64,000 bases of DNA from Flavobacterium lacus (GCF_003268815.1 NZ_QLSV01000017.1:17701-81700), one strand, 5' to 3'; shown: positions 8,783-18,256, counted from the first letter of the stretch. Translations and numbers: made by a program. The notes: generated from the letters alone by a model not told the origin.

Positions 8783-9313
8783 AGAAGTTTCAGGTTTCAA
8801 GTTTCAGGTTGATGCGTCCATTTTTCAGTTTCATAAACTTTGTGCTTTAATTTCTTTGTGGCAAAAAAAGTCTCAGTGTTCAAATTAATGAAATTGTTAG
8901 CCAAATAAATCCGTTAAAATCGCACATAGCGAAGCTATCAAAATCCGTTAAAATCTGCGTTTAGCTTTAGCTAATCCGTTCAATCCGTGTTCCAATTAAG
9001 AGTTTCCAGAAACTTTGTGCCTTAATTTCTTCGTGGCAAAAAGAAGTTTCAAGTTTCAGGTTTCAAGTTTCAGGTTGATGCGTCCATTTTTCAGTTTCAT
9101 AAACTTTGTGCCTTAATTTCTTTGTGGCAAAAAAAGTCTCAGTGTTCAAATTAATGAAATTGTTAGCCAAATGAATCCGTTAAAATCCCACATAGCGAAG
9201 CTATCAAAATCCGTTAAAATCTGCGTTTAGCTTTAGCTAATCCGTTCAATCCGTGTTCCAATTAAGAGTTCCCAAAAGCTTCGTGCCTTTCCAACTTCGT
9301 GGCAAAACCGAAA
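8783..9313. repeat. 266-bp tandem duplication in a repeat-rich intergenic region
   Basis: Two near-identical units of about 260 bp with an offset of 266 bp between shared landmarks (GATGCGTCCA at 8811 and at 9077). Each contains a GTTTCAG/GTTTCAA heptamer array, a GTGCCTTAATTTCTTCGTGG-type motif, and ATCCGTTAAAAT motifs flanking the short palindrome CATAGCGAAGCTATC. The heptamer array has 3 units in the left copy (8787-8807) and 4 in the right copy (9046-9073). I find no gene between 8551 and 9450. Confidence 0.85.
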
Positions 9314-9354
9314 CAAATAATCCCTCCAATTTTTAAAATCTGTGTTCAAAATAA

Positions 9355-9382
9355 CCGACAACAGAAAACCGACAACAGAAAA
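9355..9382. repeat. 14-bp perfect tandem duplicate upstream of icmF
   Basis: Two exact copies of CCGACAACAGAAAA (9355-9368 and 9369-9382), i.e. a period of twice 7 bp, ending 68 bp before the icmF start and just upstream of its predicted promoter. Confidence 0.75.
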
Positions 9383-9396
9383 CAAAAAAACCGCTA

Positions 9397-9421
9397 TTGT
9401 TTTTTATTAATTCCGTAAATT
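9397..9421 (+). promoter_or_regulatory. Predicted promoter of icmF
   Basis: A TTG at 9397 followed after about 16 bp by TAAATTG (a one-base-shorter variant of TAnnTTTG) near 9416-9422. It lies about 30 bp before the ATG at 9451. The -7 box is imperfect, so this is tentative. Confidence 0.4.
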
Positions 9422-9450
9422 GCACCCTCAAAAACATCATTTTTTTATCA

Positions 9451-12400
9451 ATGGAACAAGCAACTCCTTATATTCCTAAAAATAAAGTAAGAATTGTAAC
9501 AGCCGCATCCCTTTTCGACGGGCACGATGCTGCTATCAATATTATGCGTCGTATTATTCAATCCACCGGCGTAGAAGTCATTCACCTTGGTCACGACCGA
9601 AGTGTAGAAGAAGTCGTTAACACTGCTATTCAAGAAGATGCCAATGCAATTGCGATGACATCCTACCAAGGTGGTCACAACGAATATTTCAAATACATGC
9701 ACGATTTGCTCAAAGAAAAAGGAGCGGGTCATATCAAAATATTTGGCGGTGGAGGAGGCGTAATCCTTCCCGAAGAAATCAAAGACCTTCATGCTTACGG
9801 AATAACAAGAATTTATTCTCCCGATGACGGCCGTGCGATGGGTTTACAAGGAATGATTAATGATTTAGTGCAGCAATCCGATTACCCCATTGGCGATAAT
9901 TTGAATGGTGAAGCCAATCACTTGGAAGAAAAAAATCCAAGAGCTATCGCAAGAGTGATTTCCGCCGCAGAGAATTTCCCTGATATCGCAAAAGAAACGC
10001 TCGATGCCATTCACAAGAAAAATGAAACCTCCAAAATTCCCGTTCTCGGAATCACCGGAACCGGTGGAGCCGGAAAATCATCATTAGTAGATGAATTAGT
10101 TCGTCGTTTTCTAATCGATTTCCCTGAAAAAACAATCGGATTAATTTCCGTAGATCCATCCAAAAGAAAAACAGGTGGAGCGTTGTTGGGCGACAGAATC
10201 CGGATGAACGCCATCAATAATCCACGCGTTTACATGCGTTCGTTGGCTACACGTCAATCCAATTTAGCGTTATCAAAATATGTTGCTGAAGCCATTCAAG
10301 TGCTCAAAGCAGCAAAATACGACATCATTATCCTCGAAACTTCCGGAATTGGTCAAAGTGATACCGAAATCATTGAACATTCCGATGTTTCGTTATATGT
10401 AATGACTCCCGAATTCGGTGCTGCAACGCAATTAGAAAAAATCGATATGCTTGATTTTGCTGATTTAGTTGCTATCAACAAATTCGATAAAAGAGGTTCA
10501 CTCGATGCTCTTCGCGATGTCAAAAAACAATACCAACGCAACCATAATTTGTGGGATGCCGATTTAGATTCACTTCCCGTTTTCGGAACAATTGCTTCGC
10601 AGTTTAATGATCCGGGAATGAACACACTTTACAAAAAAGTGATGGACAAAATCGTTGAAAAAACCGAAGCTGATTTACAATCTACCTTTGAAATCACACG
10701 TGAAATGAGCGAGAAAATCTTCGTCATTCCGCCACATAGAACCCGCTATCTTTCTGAAATTTCAGAGAATAACCGCAAGTATGACGAAACAGTTCTTTCA
10801 CAAGTAGATGTCGCTCAAAAATTATACGGAATTTATAAAACCATCGAATCGGTTGGTCATATCAATGCTTTAGGGTTAACCAAATTCGGAATCAACGAAG
10901 AACAACTTCAAAACGCTGAATCAACCACCAATAAAGAATTTTTAAGTTTATTGACCAAAGAATTCGACCGAGTAAAAATGAACTTCGACCCATTCAACTG
11001 GGAAATCATTTTAACGTGGGACGAAAAAGTAAATAAATACAAAAACCCGGTTTACAGTTTTAAAGTTCGTGACAAAGTCATTAATATAGATACGCATACC
11101 GAATCCCTTTCGCATTCGCAAATACCAAAAGTGGCGTTGCCAAAATACCAAGCCTGGGGCGATATTTTAAAATGGAATTTACAGGAAAATGTGCCCGGAG
11201 AATTCCCTTTTGCATCAGGACTTTACCCGTTCAAACGAGAAGGCGAAGATCCATCCAGAATGTTTGCCGGAGAAGGCGGACCGGAGCGAACCAACAAACG
11301 TTTTCACTACGTGAGTGCAGGTTTACCCGCCAAACGTTTGTCAACGGCGTTTGACTCGGTGACCTTATACGGAAACGACCCCGATTTGCGTCCGGATATT
11401 TACGGAAAAATTGGTAATGCCGGGGTTTCCATTTGCTGTTTAGACGATGCTAAAAAATTATATTCCGGTTTCGATTTGAGTCATCCGATGACTTCGGTGA
11501 GTATGACCATAAACGGTCCGGCTCCGATGTTGCTTGGCTTTTTTATGAATGCTGCCATCGATCAGAACTGTGAAAAATACATCATCGAAAATAATTTACA
11601 AGTTGAGGTTGAAGAAAAAATCAACGAAATTTATAAGAAAAAAGGATTCGAAATACCAAGATATAATGGCGAACTTCCGGAAGGAAATAACGGTTTAGGC
11701 TTGATGTTATTAGGCGTAACCGGAGACCAAGTGTTGCCGCAAGACGTGTACCAAGACATCAAAATTAAAACCTTAGCACAAGTTCGCGGAACCGTTCAAG
11801 CCGACATTTTAAAAGAAGATCAGGCACAAAACACCTGTATTTTCTCCACCGAATTCGCTCTTCGATTGATGGGCGACGTGCAGGAATATTTCATTCAAAA
11901 GAATGTGCGTAATTTCTATTCGGTTTCCATTTCGGGTTATCACATTGCAGAAGCAGGAGCAAACCCCATCACGCAATTAGCGTTCACGTTGTCGAATGGT
12001 TTCACTTATGTGGAATATTATTTGAGTCGTGGCATGAACATCAACGATTTCGGACCGAATTTATCCTTCTTTTTCTCCAACGGAATCGATCCGGAATATG
12101 CCGTGATTGGCCGTGTGGCGAGAAAAATTTGGGCAAAAGCCTTAAAAAATAAATACGGAGCAAACGAAAGAGCTCAGATGCTGAAATACCATATTCAAAC
12201 GTCCGGACGTTCGTTGCATGCACAGGAAATTGATTTTAATGACATCCGAACCACGTTGCAAGCCTTGTATGCCATTTACGACAACTGTAACTCGTTGCAC
12301 ACAAATGCGTATGACGAAGCCATTACCACACCAACCGAAGAATCCGTTCGTCGTGCAATGGCAATCCAATTGATTATCAACAAAGAATTAGGTTTAGCCA

Positions 12401-12885
12401 AAAACGAAAACCCAATTCAAGGTTCGTTCATCATTGAAGAATTAACCGATTTAGTGGAAGATGCCGTCTTACAAGAATTCGACCGAATCACTGAACGTGG
12501 TGGCGTTTTAGGTGCAATGGAAACAATGTACCAACGTTCCAAAATTCAAGAAGAATCGTTGTATTATGAAACCTTAAAACACAATGGCGATTTCCCAATC
12601 ATTGGGGTAAATACGTTTTTAAGTTCAAAAGGTTCGCCAACAGTAGTGCCAAGAGAAGTAATTCGTGCCACCGAAGACGAAAAACAATTTCAAATTAAAA
12701 CCTTAGAAACTTTACATCAATTGCACGAGCAAAAAGTGAACGAACAACTAAATGGTTTACAAGAAGCCGCCATTAAAAACCAAAACATTTTTGAACGGTT
12801 GATGGAAGCCACCAAATATTGCTCGTTAGGTCAAATTACGAGTGCGTTGTTTGAAGTGGGAGGGCAGTATAGGAGGAATATGTAG
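9451..12885 (+). CDS. icmF: Fused B12-dependent acyl-CoA mutase (IcmF type)
   Basis: 1144 residues in the domain order unique to IcmF: a B12-binding domain at the N terminus (cobalt-ligating His25 in FDGHDAA, with the GGGGG loop near residue 100), a MeaB-like G-protein chaperone domain (P-loop G203-T-G-G-A-G-K-S210), and a C-terminal TIM-barrel acyl-CoA mutase domain ([38 protein letters not shown]). It interconverts isobutyryl-CoA and n-butyryl-CoA, or a related branched acyl-CoA, using adenosylcobalamin; exact substrate choice cannot be read from sequence alone. The ATG at 9451 is preferred over an upstream TTG at 9397 because the B12-binding domain starts there. A terminator follows. Confidence 0.93.
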   Translation: MEQATPYIPKNKVRIVTAASLFDGHDAAINIMRRIIQSTGVEVIHLGHDRSVEEVVNTAIQEDANAIAMTSYQGGHNEYFKYMHDLLKEKGAGHIKIFGGGGGVILPEEIKDLHAYGITRIYSPDDGRAMGLQGMINDLVQQSDYPIGDNLNGEANHLEEKNPRAIARVISAAENFPDIAKETLDAIHKKNETSKIPVLGITGTGGAGKSSLVDELVRRFLIDFPEKTIGLISVDPSKRKTGGALLGDRIRMNAINNPRVYMRSLATRQSNLALSKYVAEAIQVLKAAKYDIIILETSGIGQSDTEIIEHSDVSLYVMTPEFGAATQLEKIDMLDFADLVAINKFDKRGSLDALRDVKKQYQRNHNLWDADLDSLPVFGTIASQFNDPGMNTLYKKVMDKIVEKTEADLQSTFEITREMSEKIFVIPPHRTRYLSEISENNRKYDETVLSQVDVAQKLYGIYKTIESVGHINALGLTKFGINEEQLQNAESTTNKEFLSLLTKEFDRVKMNFDPFNWEIILTWDEKVNKYKNPVYSFKVRDKVINIDTHTESLSHSQIPKVALPKYQAWGDILKWNLQENVPGEFPFASGLYPFKREGEDPSRMFAGEGGPERTNKRFHYVSAGLPAKRLSTAFDSVTLYGNDPDLRPDIYGKIGNAGVSICCLDDAKKLYSGFDLSHPMTSVSMTINGPAPMLLGFFMNAAIDQNCEKYIIENNLQVEVEEKINEIYKKKGFEIPRYNGELPEGNNGLGLMLLGVTGDQVLPQDVYQDIKIKTLAQVRGTVQADILKEDQAQNTCIFSTEFALRLMGDVQEYFIQKNVRNFYSVSISGYHIAEAGANPITQLAFTLSNGFTYVEYYLSRGMNINDFGPNLSFFFSNGIDPEYAVIGRVARKIWAKALKNKYGANERAQMLKYHIQTSGRSLHAQEIDFNDIRTTLQALYAIYDNCNSLHTNAYDEAITTPTEESVRRAMAIQLIINKELGLAKNENPIQGSFIIEELTDLVEDAVLQEFDRITERGGVLGAMETMYQRSKIQEESLYYETLKHNGDFPIIGVNTFLSSKGSPTVVPREVIRATEDEKQFQIKTLETLHQLHEQKVNEQLNGLQEAAIKNQNIFERLMEATKYCSLGQITSALFEVGGQYRRNM

Positions 12886-12903
12886 TTTAACTTTATATGA
12901 TTT

Positions 12904-12929
12904 AAAAGGACGACGGGAGTTGTCCTTTT
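12904..12929 (+). terminator. Rho-independent terminator after icmF
   Basis: Perfect 8-bp arms AAAAGGAC (12904-12911) and GTCCTTTT (12922-12929), followed by a T run. It lies 18 bp after the icmF stop. Confidence 0.85.
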
Positions 12930-12952
12930 TTTTGTTTGTGCTAATACGAGGC

Positions 12953-13027
12953 TGTGTCATTTCGACGATAGGAGAAATCACATAACGTGAACAAATTATG
13001 TGATTTCTCCTGCGTCGAAATGACACA
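12953..13027. repeat. 75-bp near-perfect inverted repeat
   Basis: Arms of 33 bp (12953-12985) and 32 bp (12996-13027) differ by one indel and one mismatch around a 10-bp loop. The arm carries TGTCATTTCGACG and GGAGAAATCACATAA, a repeat word frequent in Flavobacterium intergenic DNA. It ends 7 bp before the stop of the barrel-protein gene on the minus strand and faces icmF on the other side, so it may also act as a bidirectional terminator. Confidence 0.85.
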
Positions 13028-13034
13028 ATAGGTA

Positions 13035-13718
13035 TTAGATAGGTAATTTCCAATTCAACATCAGTTTAATTGTATTTGTTTTTAATTCAGTAAAACCTTC
13101 GGTAAAAAAAGTTTGATTTTTAGTAATATTAGCAAGACCTATTTCATTTCTTAAATCAATAGTAATTTGATGATTACTCAGGTTAAATTGATAACCAAGT
13201 GCAATTAAAAGCCCATAATCGCTATTTTGAATAATATTGTTGATTGGAAAAGGATTAATCATTTCACTTGTCTGATTAACCTTAGTTTCACTTTTTACAT
13301 CTAATAAATAATTATAAAATCCTCCGGCATTTATATTTAGTCTGTTGTTTTTTCCAAAATAATATCTTGCAAAGACCGGTATACTAATATAATTGAACTT
13401 TATTCTATTTTTTGCAGTAAATTCAGATGGATTTCCAAAATCATCGGGTATTCCAAATCTTTCAGACTCCATTATTTTATTATCATAATTTACATTCGAT
13501 AATAGTGAGATTTTTTCACTGACTTTAATTTCAAATGATATTCCAACAGAATAACTTAATTTTCCATCATATTTATCAAAGAACTCCTCTTGTTTTAAAT
13601 CAAGTAGATTTGTGCCTATATTTAAGCCAAATTTTACATTATCGCTAACGAAACTTTGTGCGAAGCTTTGATAAGATATAAAGGTAAAAAATAAAAAACT
13701 AATTATGATTTTTTTCAT
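13035..13718 (-). CDS. Outer-membrane beta-barrel protein (PorT-like/OmpW-like fold)
   Basis: 227 residues with a type I signal peptide MKKIIISFLFFTFISYQSFA cut before Q. The mature part alternates polar and hydrophobic residues in strands, with KFGLNIGTNL near the start, YISIPVFARYYF and NINAGGFYNYLL in the middle, and LMLNWKLPI at the end, typical of the Bacteroidetes PorT/outer-membrane-beta-barrel family (about 8 strands). It is probably in the outer membrane; the ligand is unknown. It lies in a patchy accessory stretch between an inverted repeat and a degenerate element, suggesting it may be a recent arrival. Confidence 0.8.
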   Translation of the reverse strand: MKKIIISFLFFTFISYQSFAQSFVSDNVKFGLNIGTNLLDLKQEEFFDKYDGKLSYSVGISFEIKVSEKISLLSNVNYDNKIMESERFGIPDDFGNPSEFTAKNRIKFNYISIPVFARYYFGKNNRLNINAGGFYNYLLDVKSETKVNQTSEMINPFPINNIIQNSDYGLLIALGYQFNLSNHQITIDLRNEIGLANITKNQTFFTEGFTELKTNTIKLMLNWKLPI

Positions 13719-13734
13719 ATTTTAAAGTTTAGTA

Positions 13735-13870
13735 CCGGTTTGTGACTTTGCTTTTCGTAGGGCATAACAGCGTGATTAAAAATTAAGTAGACTTCGTTTT
13801 GCTTGGATTATTATTCGCTTCGAAGTCAGAGACATTCGAAGAGCAGCGTGTTATAATACTGCTATTAATG
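13735..13870. repeat. Degenerate palindromic element resembling a cassette boundary
   Basis: The region holds GGGCATAACAGCGTG on the left and, in opposite sense, CAGCGTGTTATAATACTGC on the right (about 13852-13870), around TTCG-rich words (ACTTCGTTTT, CTTCGAAGTC, CATTCGAAGAG). The ends are partial inverted repeats. It separates two short minus-strand genes. Beyond this element I see no gene in 13719-13971. Confidence 0.45.
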
Positions 13871-13971
13871 ACTTTTATTCAGACTTCGTGGAGTTGTTGT
13901 AATTACTTCAACCACACGAAAGGATTCGTGCCGCAGCGGCTGAGAATGCAAACCAATGCAAATTCACATTA

Positions 13972-14193
13972 CTAATTATTAATCTCTTTTTCTTTGCGTA
14001 AACTATTCTTTAAACCGATTAAGCCACAAACCATAAGTACAAATAAAGCTCCACAAATAATATAATTATTCATTCCATATTTATCGAAATCAGTTTTTTG
14101 AGTGTACGAGATTAATATAATAATAGGACCAACAATAAGCATTATTGCAGCATTTTTCTGTGATTTTATTTTTCTGCTTTTTTCGTTATTCAT
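13972..14193 (-). CDS. Small membrane protein of unknown function
   Basis: 73 residues: a charged N terminus (MNNEKSRKIKSQKN), one hydrophobic helix AAIMLIVGPIIILISY (about 15-30), a short loop and a second helix YIICGALFVLMVCGLIGL (about 44-61), then a charged tail. Probably a two-helix inner-membrane protein. I do not recognise the family. It lies between the palindromic element and the duplicated hydrolase tail in a segment that looks like an accessory insertion. Confidence 0.6.
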   Translation of the reverse strand: MNNEKSRKIKSQKNAAIMLIVGPIIILISYTQKTDFDKYGMNNYIICGALFVLMVCGLIGLKNSLRKEKEINN

Positions 14194-14453
14194 TTTGTAG
14201 TTCTTAAGTTTTGATTGATTTTAAATTGGAGCTAACTTTCATGTAATCAATAATTAATCATTTTATCAACATTTATAATTTTAGAGGTATCGCTATGCTT
14301 AATTTAATTACGTTTTATTTTTTTACTAAAATACTAAAAATTTTCTCACTTTACTATTTCCTTATAAAATTAGCAAAACCAAAACCCTTTTACCAAGTCA
14401 TAAAACTCAATAAAGGGGTTATATATAAAAAGTAAGAACGTTCACCAATCAAC

Positions 14454-14553
14454 CTACACAAACAAATTCGCATTCGGTTCTTTAATCGAATTAACCATTA
14501 TAATTATCGGTTCCGAAGAAAAAAACACTAAAAGCTCTGCATTAAAAAATTTC
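14454..14553 (-). pseudogene. Duplicated 3' tail of the alpha/beta hydrolase gene
   Basis: About 160 bp (14393-14553) match 14954-15114 at a constant offset of 561 bp, covering the last 30 or so codons of the hydrolase at 15015-15887 plus about 60 bp downstream of its stop. The reading frame is still recognisable: FNAELLVFFSSEPIIIMVNS, then a tail identical to the parent (KEPNANLF, V, stop at 14454). There is no start or catalytic part, so it is a fragment. Substitutions are mostly silent or conservative, as if it separated while under selection or recently. 14554-14953 holds no gene I can support. Confidence 0.8.
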
Positions 14554-14666
14554 ATAGGTCCAGTCATTTTTTAAAATGAAAAACAATTGTATAGTAAGTT
14601 TAGGATTAAAAATTATAGTTGTCTAACTATAATAGGATTTATTTATTAATCTGTATAGTTATTTTA

Positions 14667-14759
14667 GGACGAGTCAGGACGAGTCAAGGACGGGTCAACT
14701 GTATAGATACAGTATTGATACAGTATGGATAAAGTATGGATAGTGTATGAATAAAGCAT
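14667..14759. repeat. Two adjacent tandem arrays with 10-11 bp periods
   Basis: First array: GGACGAGTCA, GGACGAGTCAA and GGACGGGTCAA at 14667-14698. Second array: five 11-bp units of the type TGATACAGTAT at 14705-14759, with gradual divergence (last unit GAATAAAGCAT). They lie in the gap between the duplicated hydrolase tail and the parent gene. Confidence 0.85.
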
Positions 14760-15014
14760 CAATCGTGACAGATTTTCTAGATCCTCAATTGCCCTTCAAC
14801 TAAAGTCTTCTTAAATTACACTCTAGGCTTTGATTCATTTAAGTAATCGCTAAATAAAAGAATAGGGCAAAGAAACCCTTAGTCACTCTTTATTTAGGTT
14901 ATCTCAACGTAAGCTGAATGCTCTGTGCAAAGATGAAAGTAACAACCCCTTCACTAAGCTATAAAACTTAATAAAGGGGTTATATATAAAAAGTAAGAAC
15001 GTTAACCAATCAAC

Positions 15015-15887
15015 CTACACAAACAAATTCGCATTCGGCTCTTTGATCGAATTCACCATCGTGATAATCGGTTCCGAAGACAAAAACTCTAAAAGCTCTG
15101 CGTTAAATAGTTCCGGTTGCTCCATATTGGATAAATGTCCGGCATTATTAATCACTTTCAACGTCGAGTCTTTAATGTGTTTATTCATAAATTCGGATTG
15201 TTCCAAAGGGGTCACTTCATCTTCACGGCCACAAATAATCAACGTAGGAACAGCAATTTTTTCCAAAGAGGAACGCGTTTCCGTTCGGGTTGCCAACGCT
15301 TTCAAACCGGCTGTTATGACTTCCGGTGTATTGGCCAAAATATCGGCATTTATTTTTCCTACTAATTGTTTTTTCGTCGAATAAGTGTCATCAGCAAAAA
15401 GCGAGTCCAAAAACGTAGCCGAGAATTTCGACGTTCCGTTTTTCTCAATTTCTTCAATTGTTTTATACCGTTTTGCTTTTTGTTCCAAAGTGTCGGCAAC
15501 ACAGTTTGTATCACATAAAATTAGTGCTGCAAAACGTTCCGGAAAGCGTGTAATCGCATTTAATGCCACAAATCCGCCCATTGAAAGTCCGCAAATAATC
15601 ACTTGTCGCAATTTCAACGCATTCAAAAAACCAATCAAATCATCTGCCAATACATCCATACTTAATTCCGAACCATCATTTGACGACTGTCCGAAACTTC
15701 TAAAATCTAACGAGATAAAACGATGCGTATCCTTAAAGGTTGCCAATTGGTTATCCCACATCGACTTATTAAATGGAAAACCGTGTAAAAAAACAACCGG
15801 AATTTTTCCAATTCCCACATCGTTATAGGATAATTTGATGTTATTGACTTCGATTGTGCTATTGATATTTGAATTAGACTTTTCCAT
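15015..15887 (-). CDS. Alpha/beta-fold hydrolase
   Basis: 290 residues with a complete hydrolase core: oxyanion segment FLHGFPFN (33-40), SLDFRSFGQSS, the nucleophile elbow G-L-S102-M-G-G, an acid in CGREDEVTP and the histidine in NNAGHLSNMEQPE. It resembles small carboxylesterases or 3-oxoadipate enol-lactonase-like proteins, but the substrate is unknown. The ATG at 15885-15887 is chosen because homologues start close to this point; an ATG 27 bp upstream is possible. It is divergent from the YdjM-like gene. Its 3' end is duplicated at 14.4 kb. Confidence 0.88.
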   Translation of the reverse strand: MEKSNSNINSTIEVNNIKLSYNDVGIGKIPVVFLHGFPFNKSMWDNQLATFKDTHRFISLDFRSFGQSSNDGSELSMDVLADDLIGFLNALKLRQVIICGLSMGGFVALNAITRFPERFAALILCDTNCVADTLEQKAKRYKTIEEIEKNGTSKFSATFLDSLFADDTYSTKKQLVGKINADILANTPEVITAGLKALATRTETRSSLEKIAVPTLIICGREDEVTPLEQSEFMNKHIKDSTLKVINNAGHLSNMEQPELFNAELLEFLSSEPIITMVNSIKEPNANLFV

Positions 15888-15990
15888 AACAAATGTGTTT
15901 AAAATTATAACCATAAAGGTCGATTAAATTTTAACTTTTGCGTTATAAGATTAAGTGATATCATTACATAATTTACACCATCAGAATGCC

Positions 15991-15998
15991 TATTTTTG
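15991..15998 (+). promoter_or_regulatory. Predicted -7 promoter box of the YdjM-like gene
   Basis: TATTTTTG is an exact match to TAnnTTTG and lies 15 bp before the ATG at 16014, so the 5' leader would be very short. Confidence 0.5.
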
Positions 15999-16013
15999 TG
16001 TAAACTTTTTTAC

Positions 16014-17018
16014 ATGGATTCACTCAGTCAAATCGTTCTCGGTGCCGCAGTCGGAAACCAAGTGCTCGGCAAAAAGATCGGCAACAAAGCTATTCTTTAC
16101 GGAGCTATCATTGGAACGATGCCCGATTTGGATGTGCTTTATGGAGAGTTTTTAGATCCGTTAACCGCCACAGATATTCATCGTGGCTTTAGTCATTCCA
16201 CTATGTTTTTTATTTTTCTTTCTCCCATTTTAGGATGGATTTTACAAAAAGTAGAACATAAACAGAAAGTGAATTTCAAAGAAGCAACATTGTGCTCCTA
16301 TTTAATTTTACAGACACATGCATTGCTGGATTTGTTTACTACATGGGGAACCCAGCTACTTTGGCCGTTGGAAACACGATTTTCATTGCAATCTATTTTT
16401 GTAATTGATCCGCTTTATACCTTGCCTTTTTTGTTCTTGCTAATTCTTTCGATGAAGAAAAAGAAACAAGATCCAAAAAGAATGTTTTGGAACAGAACCG
16501 CTTTGATTGTGAGTACGTCTTATTTGTTTTTCACCCTAATCGTTCAAGCCATTGCCTTGCAAAAATTTGAAAAACAATTGGAACAAAACAAAATTAGTTA
16601 CCAAGAAATTGTGGTAAAACCATCGCCGTTCAACATTATTTTATGGACAACCAATGTCAAAGTGGATAACGGCTATTACATTGGCGATTATTCTTTTTTT
16701 GATACAAAACCCATTCAATTTCAATTCATTCCTACGCAAAAAGAATTGATAAGTAACATTGAAGATGCCGCCGTAATCATTCAATTAAAAAGAATCTCCG
16801 AAGGTTGGTACTGCATTACTGAAAAGGAAGAACAACTACTTTTTAACGATTTGCGGTTTGGTGTGATGAATGCGGATAAAAACGACATGCAGTTTTCGTT
16901 CAGTTACCATATCACTGAAGAAAACGGGGAAGTCAAAGCGGTGGAATTACCCAATAAAAACCGAAAAGAAGCGAAGAAATTGTTGGGGAAACTTTGGGTG
17001 AGGATGTGGGGGAATTGA
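16014..17018 (+). CDS. Metal-dependent hydrolase, YdjM/DUF457 membrane family
   Basis: 334 residues. The N-terminal MDSLSQIVLGAAVGN and the metal-ligand pattern PDLDVL and HRGFSHS (about residues 40-65) are the signature of the YdjM/DUF457 family (LexA-regulated putative inner-membrane metal hydrolases). Four or so hydrophobic helices follow (for example MFFIFLSPILGWIL, ALIVSTSYLFFTLIVQAIAL), then a soluble C-terminal domain of about 130 residues. The biochemical function of the family is not established. The ATG at 16014 begins the family-typical N terminus. The stop abuts the stop of the convergent gene at 17019. Confidence 0.85.
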   Translation: MDSLSQIVLGAAVGNQVLGKKIGNKAILYGAIIGTMPDLDVLYGEFLDPLTATDIHRGFSHSTMFFIFLSPILGWILQKVEHKQKVNFKEATLCSYLILQTHALLDLFTTWGTQLLWPLETRFSLQSIFVIDPLYTLPFLFLLILSMKKKKQDPKRMFWNRTALIVSTSYLFFTLIVQAIALQKFEKQLEQNKISYQEIVVKPSPFNIILWTTNVKVDNGYYIGDYSFFDTKPIQFQFIPTQKELISNIEDAAVIIQLKRISEGWYCITEKEEQLLFNDLRFGVMNADKNDMQFSFSYHITEENGEVKAVELPNKNRKEAKKLLGKLWVRMWGN

Positions 17019-17831
17019 TTATTTTGCACCTCTAAACTTAGCATACCTTTTTTCCATCTCCTGCTCAATTCCTGTGCTATCACCAAATCCACGAGTTTTA
17101 TTTAATATTTCTTCATAATTTGGATGCAATCCACCCTCGCAAATAATAGTATGTAAATCATTTTCCAACACCTTTACACCACGTTGATAAATATGAATTA
17201 GCAACGCACTAGTGTTATAAGTTTCAATACTATTTCTTCCTCGAATGTAATTATAACCAATTAATCTTTCATTAGGAAATCCGTATTTATCTGTCAACTT
17301 ATCAAAATCTAAAAGAATTTCATAAGATCCATCAATTAATTCTTGTAATGACATTTCAATTTTTTTCTCTCTCCATTCGTGATTTTTATCATTGAATTTT
17401 TTATCACGTTCAATCAATGCTACTAATTCTTCCCTTAATTCAGGTTTAAAATTCTGATTATAATAATCGGAATAAGTTTTAAAATCAGATGCAAATTTAT
17501 CAAACCATTTAAAAGATTTTAGTTTAACAAAGTACCTGAAAGGAACACCTCCTTTTGCTAATTGAATGGAAATTTTTTCAGACCATTCATTATTTTTATT
17601 TTTTTGGGCAATTAATAAAGCTAAATTTAAGTCTTTACCTAACGGAAAATCTACTTTTGAAAAAGCAAGTTTCAGTTTATTCTCAGCTTCTTTATATTTC
17701 TTGTTATTATAATCTTTAGTTGCAGCACTTATCAAAGGATAGTATTCAGCGTATTTACAATTTTGAGCAAACAAAAATTGTATAGAAATTATAAAAGAAA
17801 GTACAATGAGAACTTTTTTCATGTTTTTCAT
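17019..17831 (-). CDS. Secreted protein of unknown function
   Basis: 270 residues starting with a signal peptide (MKNMKKVLIVLSFIISIQFLFAQ). The mature part is helical, with a TPR-like feel at the start (YYPLISAATKDYNNKKYKEAENKLKLAF is a single repeat-like hairpin at about 30-57; quoted here only by position and its key AAT...KYKEAE pattern), and no recognisable catalytic motif. It starts 1 bp after the NTF2-like gene stop and is probably the last gene of the DUF1543-small protein-NTF2 operon. Both this protein and the NTF2-like protein carry export signals, so they may act together in the periplasm. Confidence 0.6.
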   Translation of the reverse strand: MKNMKKVLIVLSFIISIQFLFAQNCKYAEYYPLISAATKDYNNKKYKEAENKLKLAFSKVDFPLGKDLNLALLIAQKNKNNEWSEKISIQLAKGGVPFRYFVKLKSFKWFDKFASDFKTYSDYYNQNFKPELREELVALIERDKKFNDKNHEWREKKIEMSLQELIDGSYEILLDFDKLTDKYGFPNERLIGYNYIRGRNSIETYNTSALLIHIYQRGVKVLENDLHTIICEGGLHPNYEEILNKTRGFGDSTGIEQEMEKRYAKFRGAK

Positions 17832-17832
17832 T

Positions 17833-18243
17833 TTACTGCATAAACCTCACCTCACTAATCTTACCATCCGTAATCGTATACATCGCAATCGCATAAACTT
17901 TAGGTTCCGATTTCATAAAAACAACTTCTTCATGGTCGATGACTTTGTTATTCAACACAATTCGATTGACCAATTTGCAATGTAAATCGGGTAATTGATT
18001 AAACATAGAGGTATATTCTTCTCGCATCTTAGCTTTACCTTCATATAAAAGTTGATCCGGAAAAGTATATACTTTTACATTTTCACTATAAGGTTTTAAA
18101 AAAGCTTCGATATCTCTTTTATTATAACCGTCCAATTGTTCTTGGGCTAGGGCGGTGGCTTCTTTTTCTATGGCAACTTTGTCTTGGGCAATTCCATAAG
18201 AAATAGTGAAAAATACGAAAGTAATCAAAAGTAAATTTTTCAT
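17833..18243 (-). CDS. Exported NTF2-like (SnoaL-type) protein
   Basis: 136 residues with a signal peptide MKNLLLITFVFFTISYGIAQ followed by an NTF2/SnoaL-like cone fold: ALAQEQLDGYNKRDIEAFL, then PYSENVKVYTFPD, YEGKAKMREEYTSMF, and a C-terminal strand MYTITDGKISEVRFM. Such domains serve as small ligand-binding pockets or isomerases; no catalytic acid pair can be assigned with confidence. The gene is 13 bp downstream of the 50-residue gene and 1 bp before the next. Confidence 0.85.
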   Translation of the reverse strand: MKNLLLITFVFFTISYGIAQDKVAIEKEATALAQEQLDGYNKRDIEAFLKPYSENVKVYTFPDQLLYEGKAKMREEYTSMFNQLPDLHCKLVNRIVLNNKVIDHEEVVFMKSEPKVYAIAMYTITDGKISEVRFMQ

Positions 18244-18256
18244 AGTAAAGATTTAA

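Noticed and set aside
9397..9450. Longer icmF start at TTG 9397
   Set aside because: It would add 18 residues unlike the family; the ATG at 9451 begins directly before the B12-binding domain, and the promoter would fall inside the gene.
12826..13053. A minus-strand protein of 75 residues across the icmF end
   Set aside because: It covers the icmF 3' end, its terminator and the long inverted repeat, so it is a shadow.
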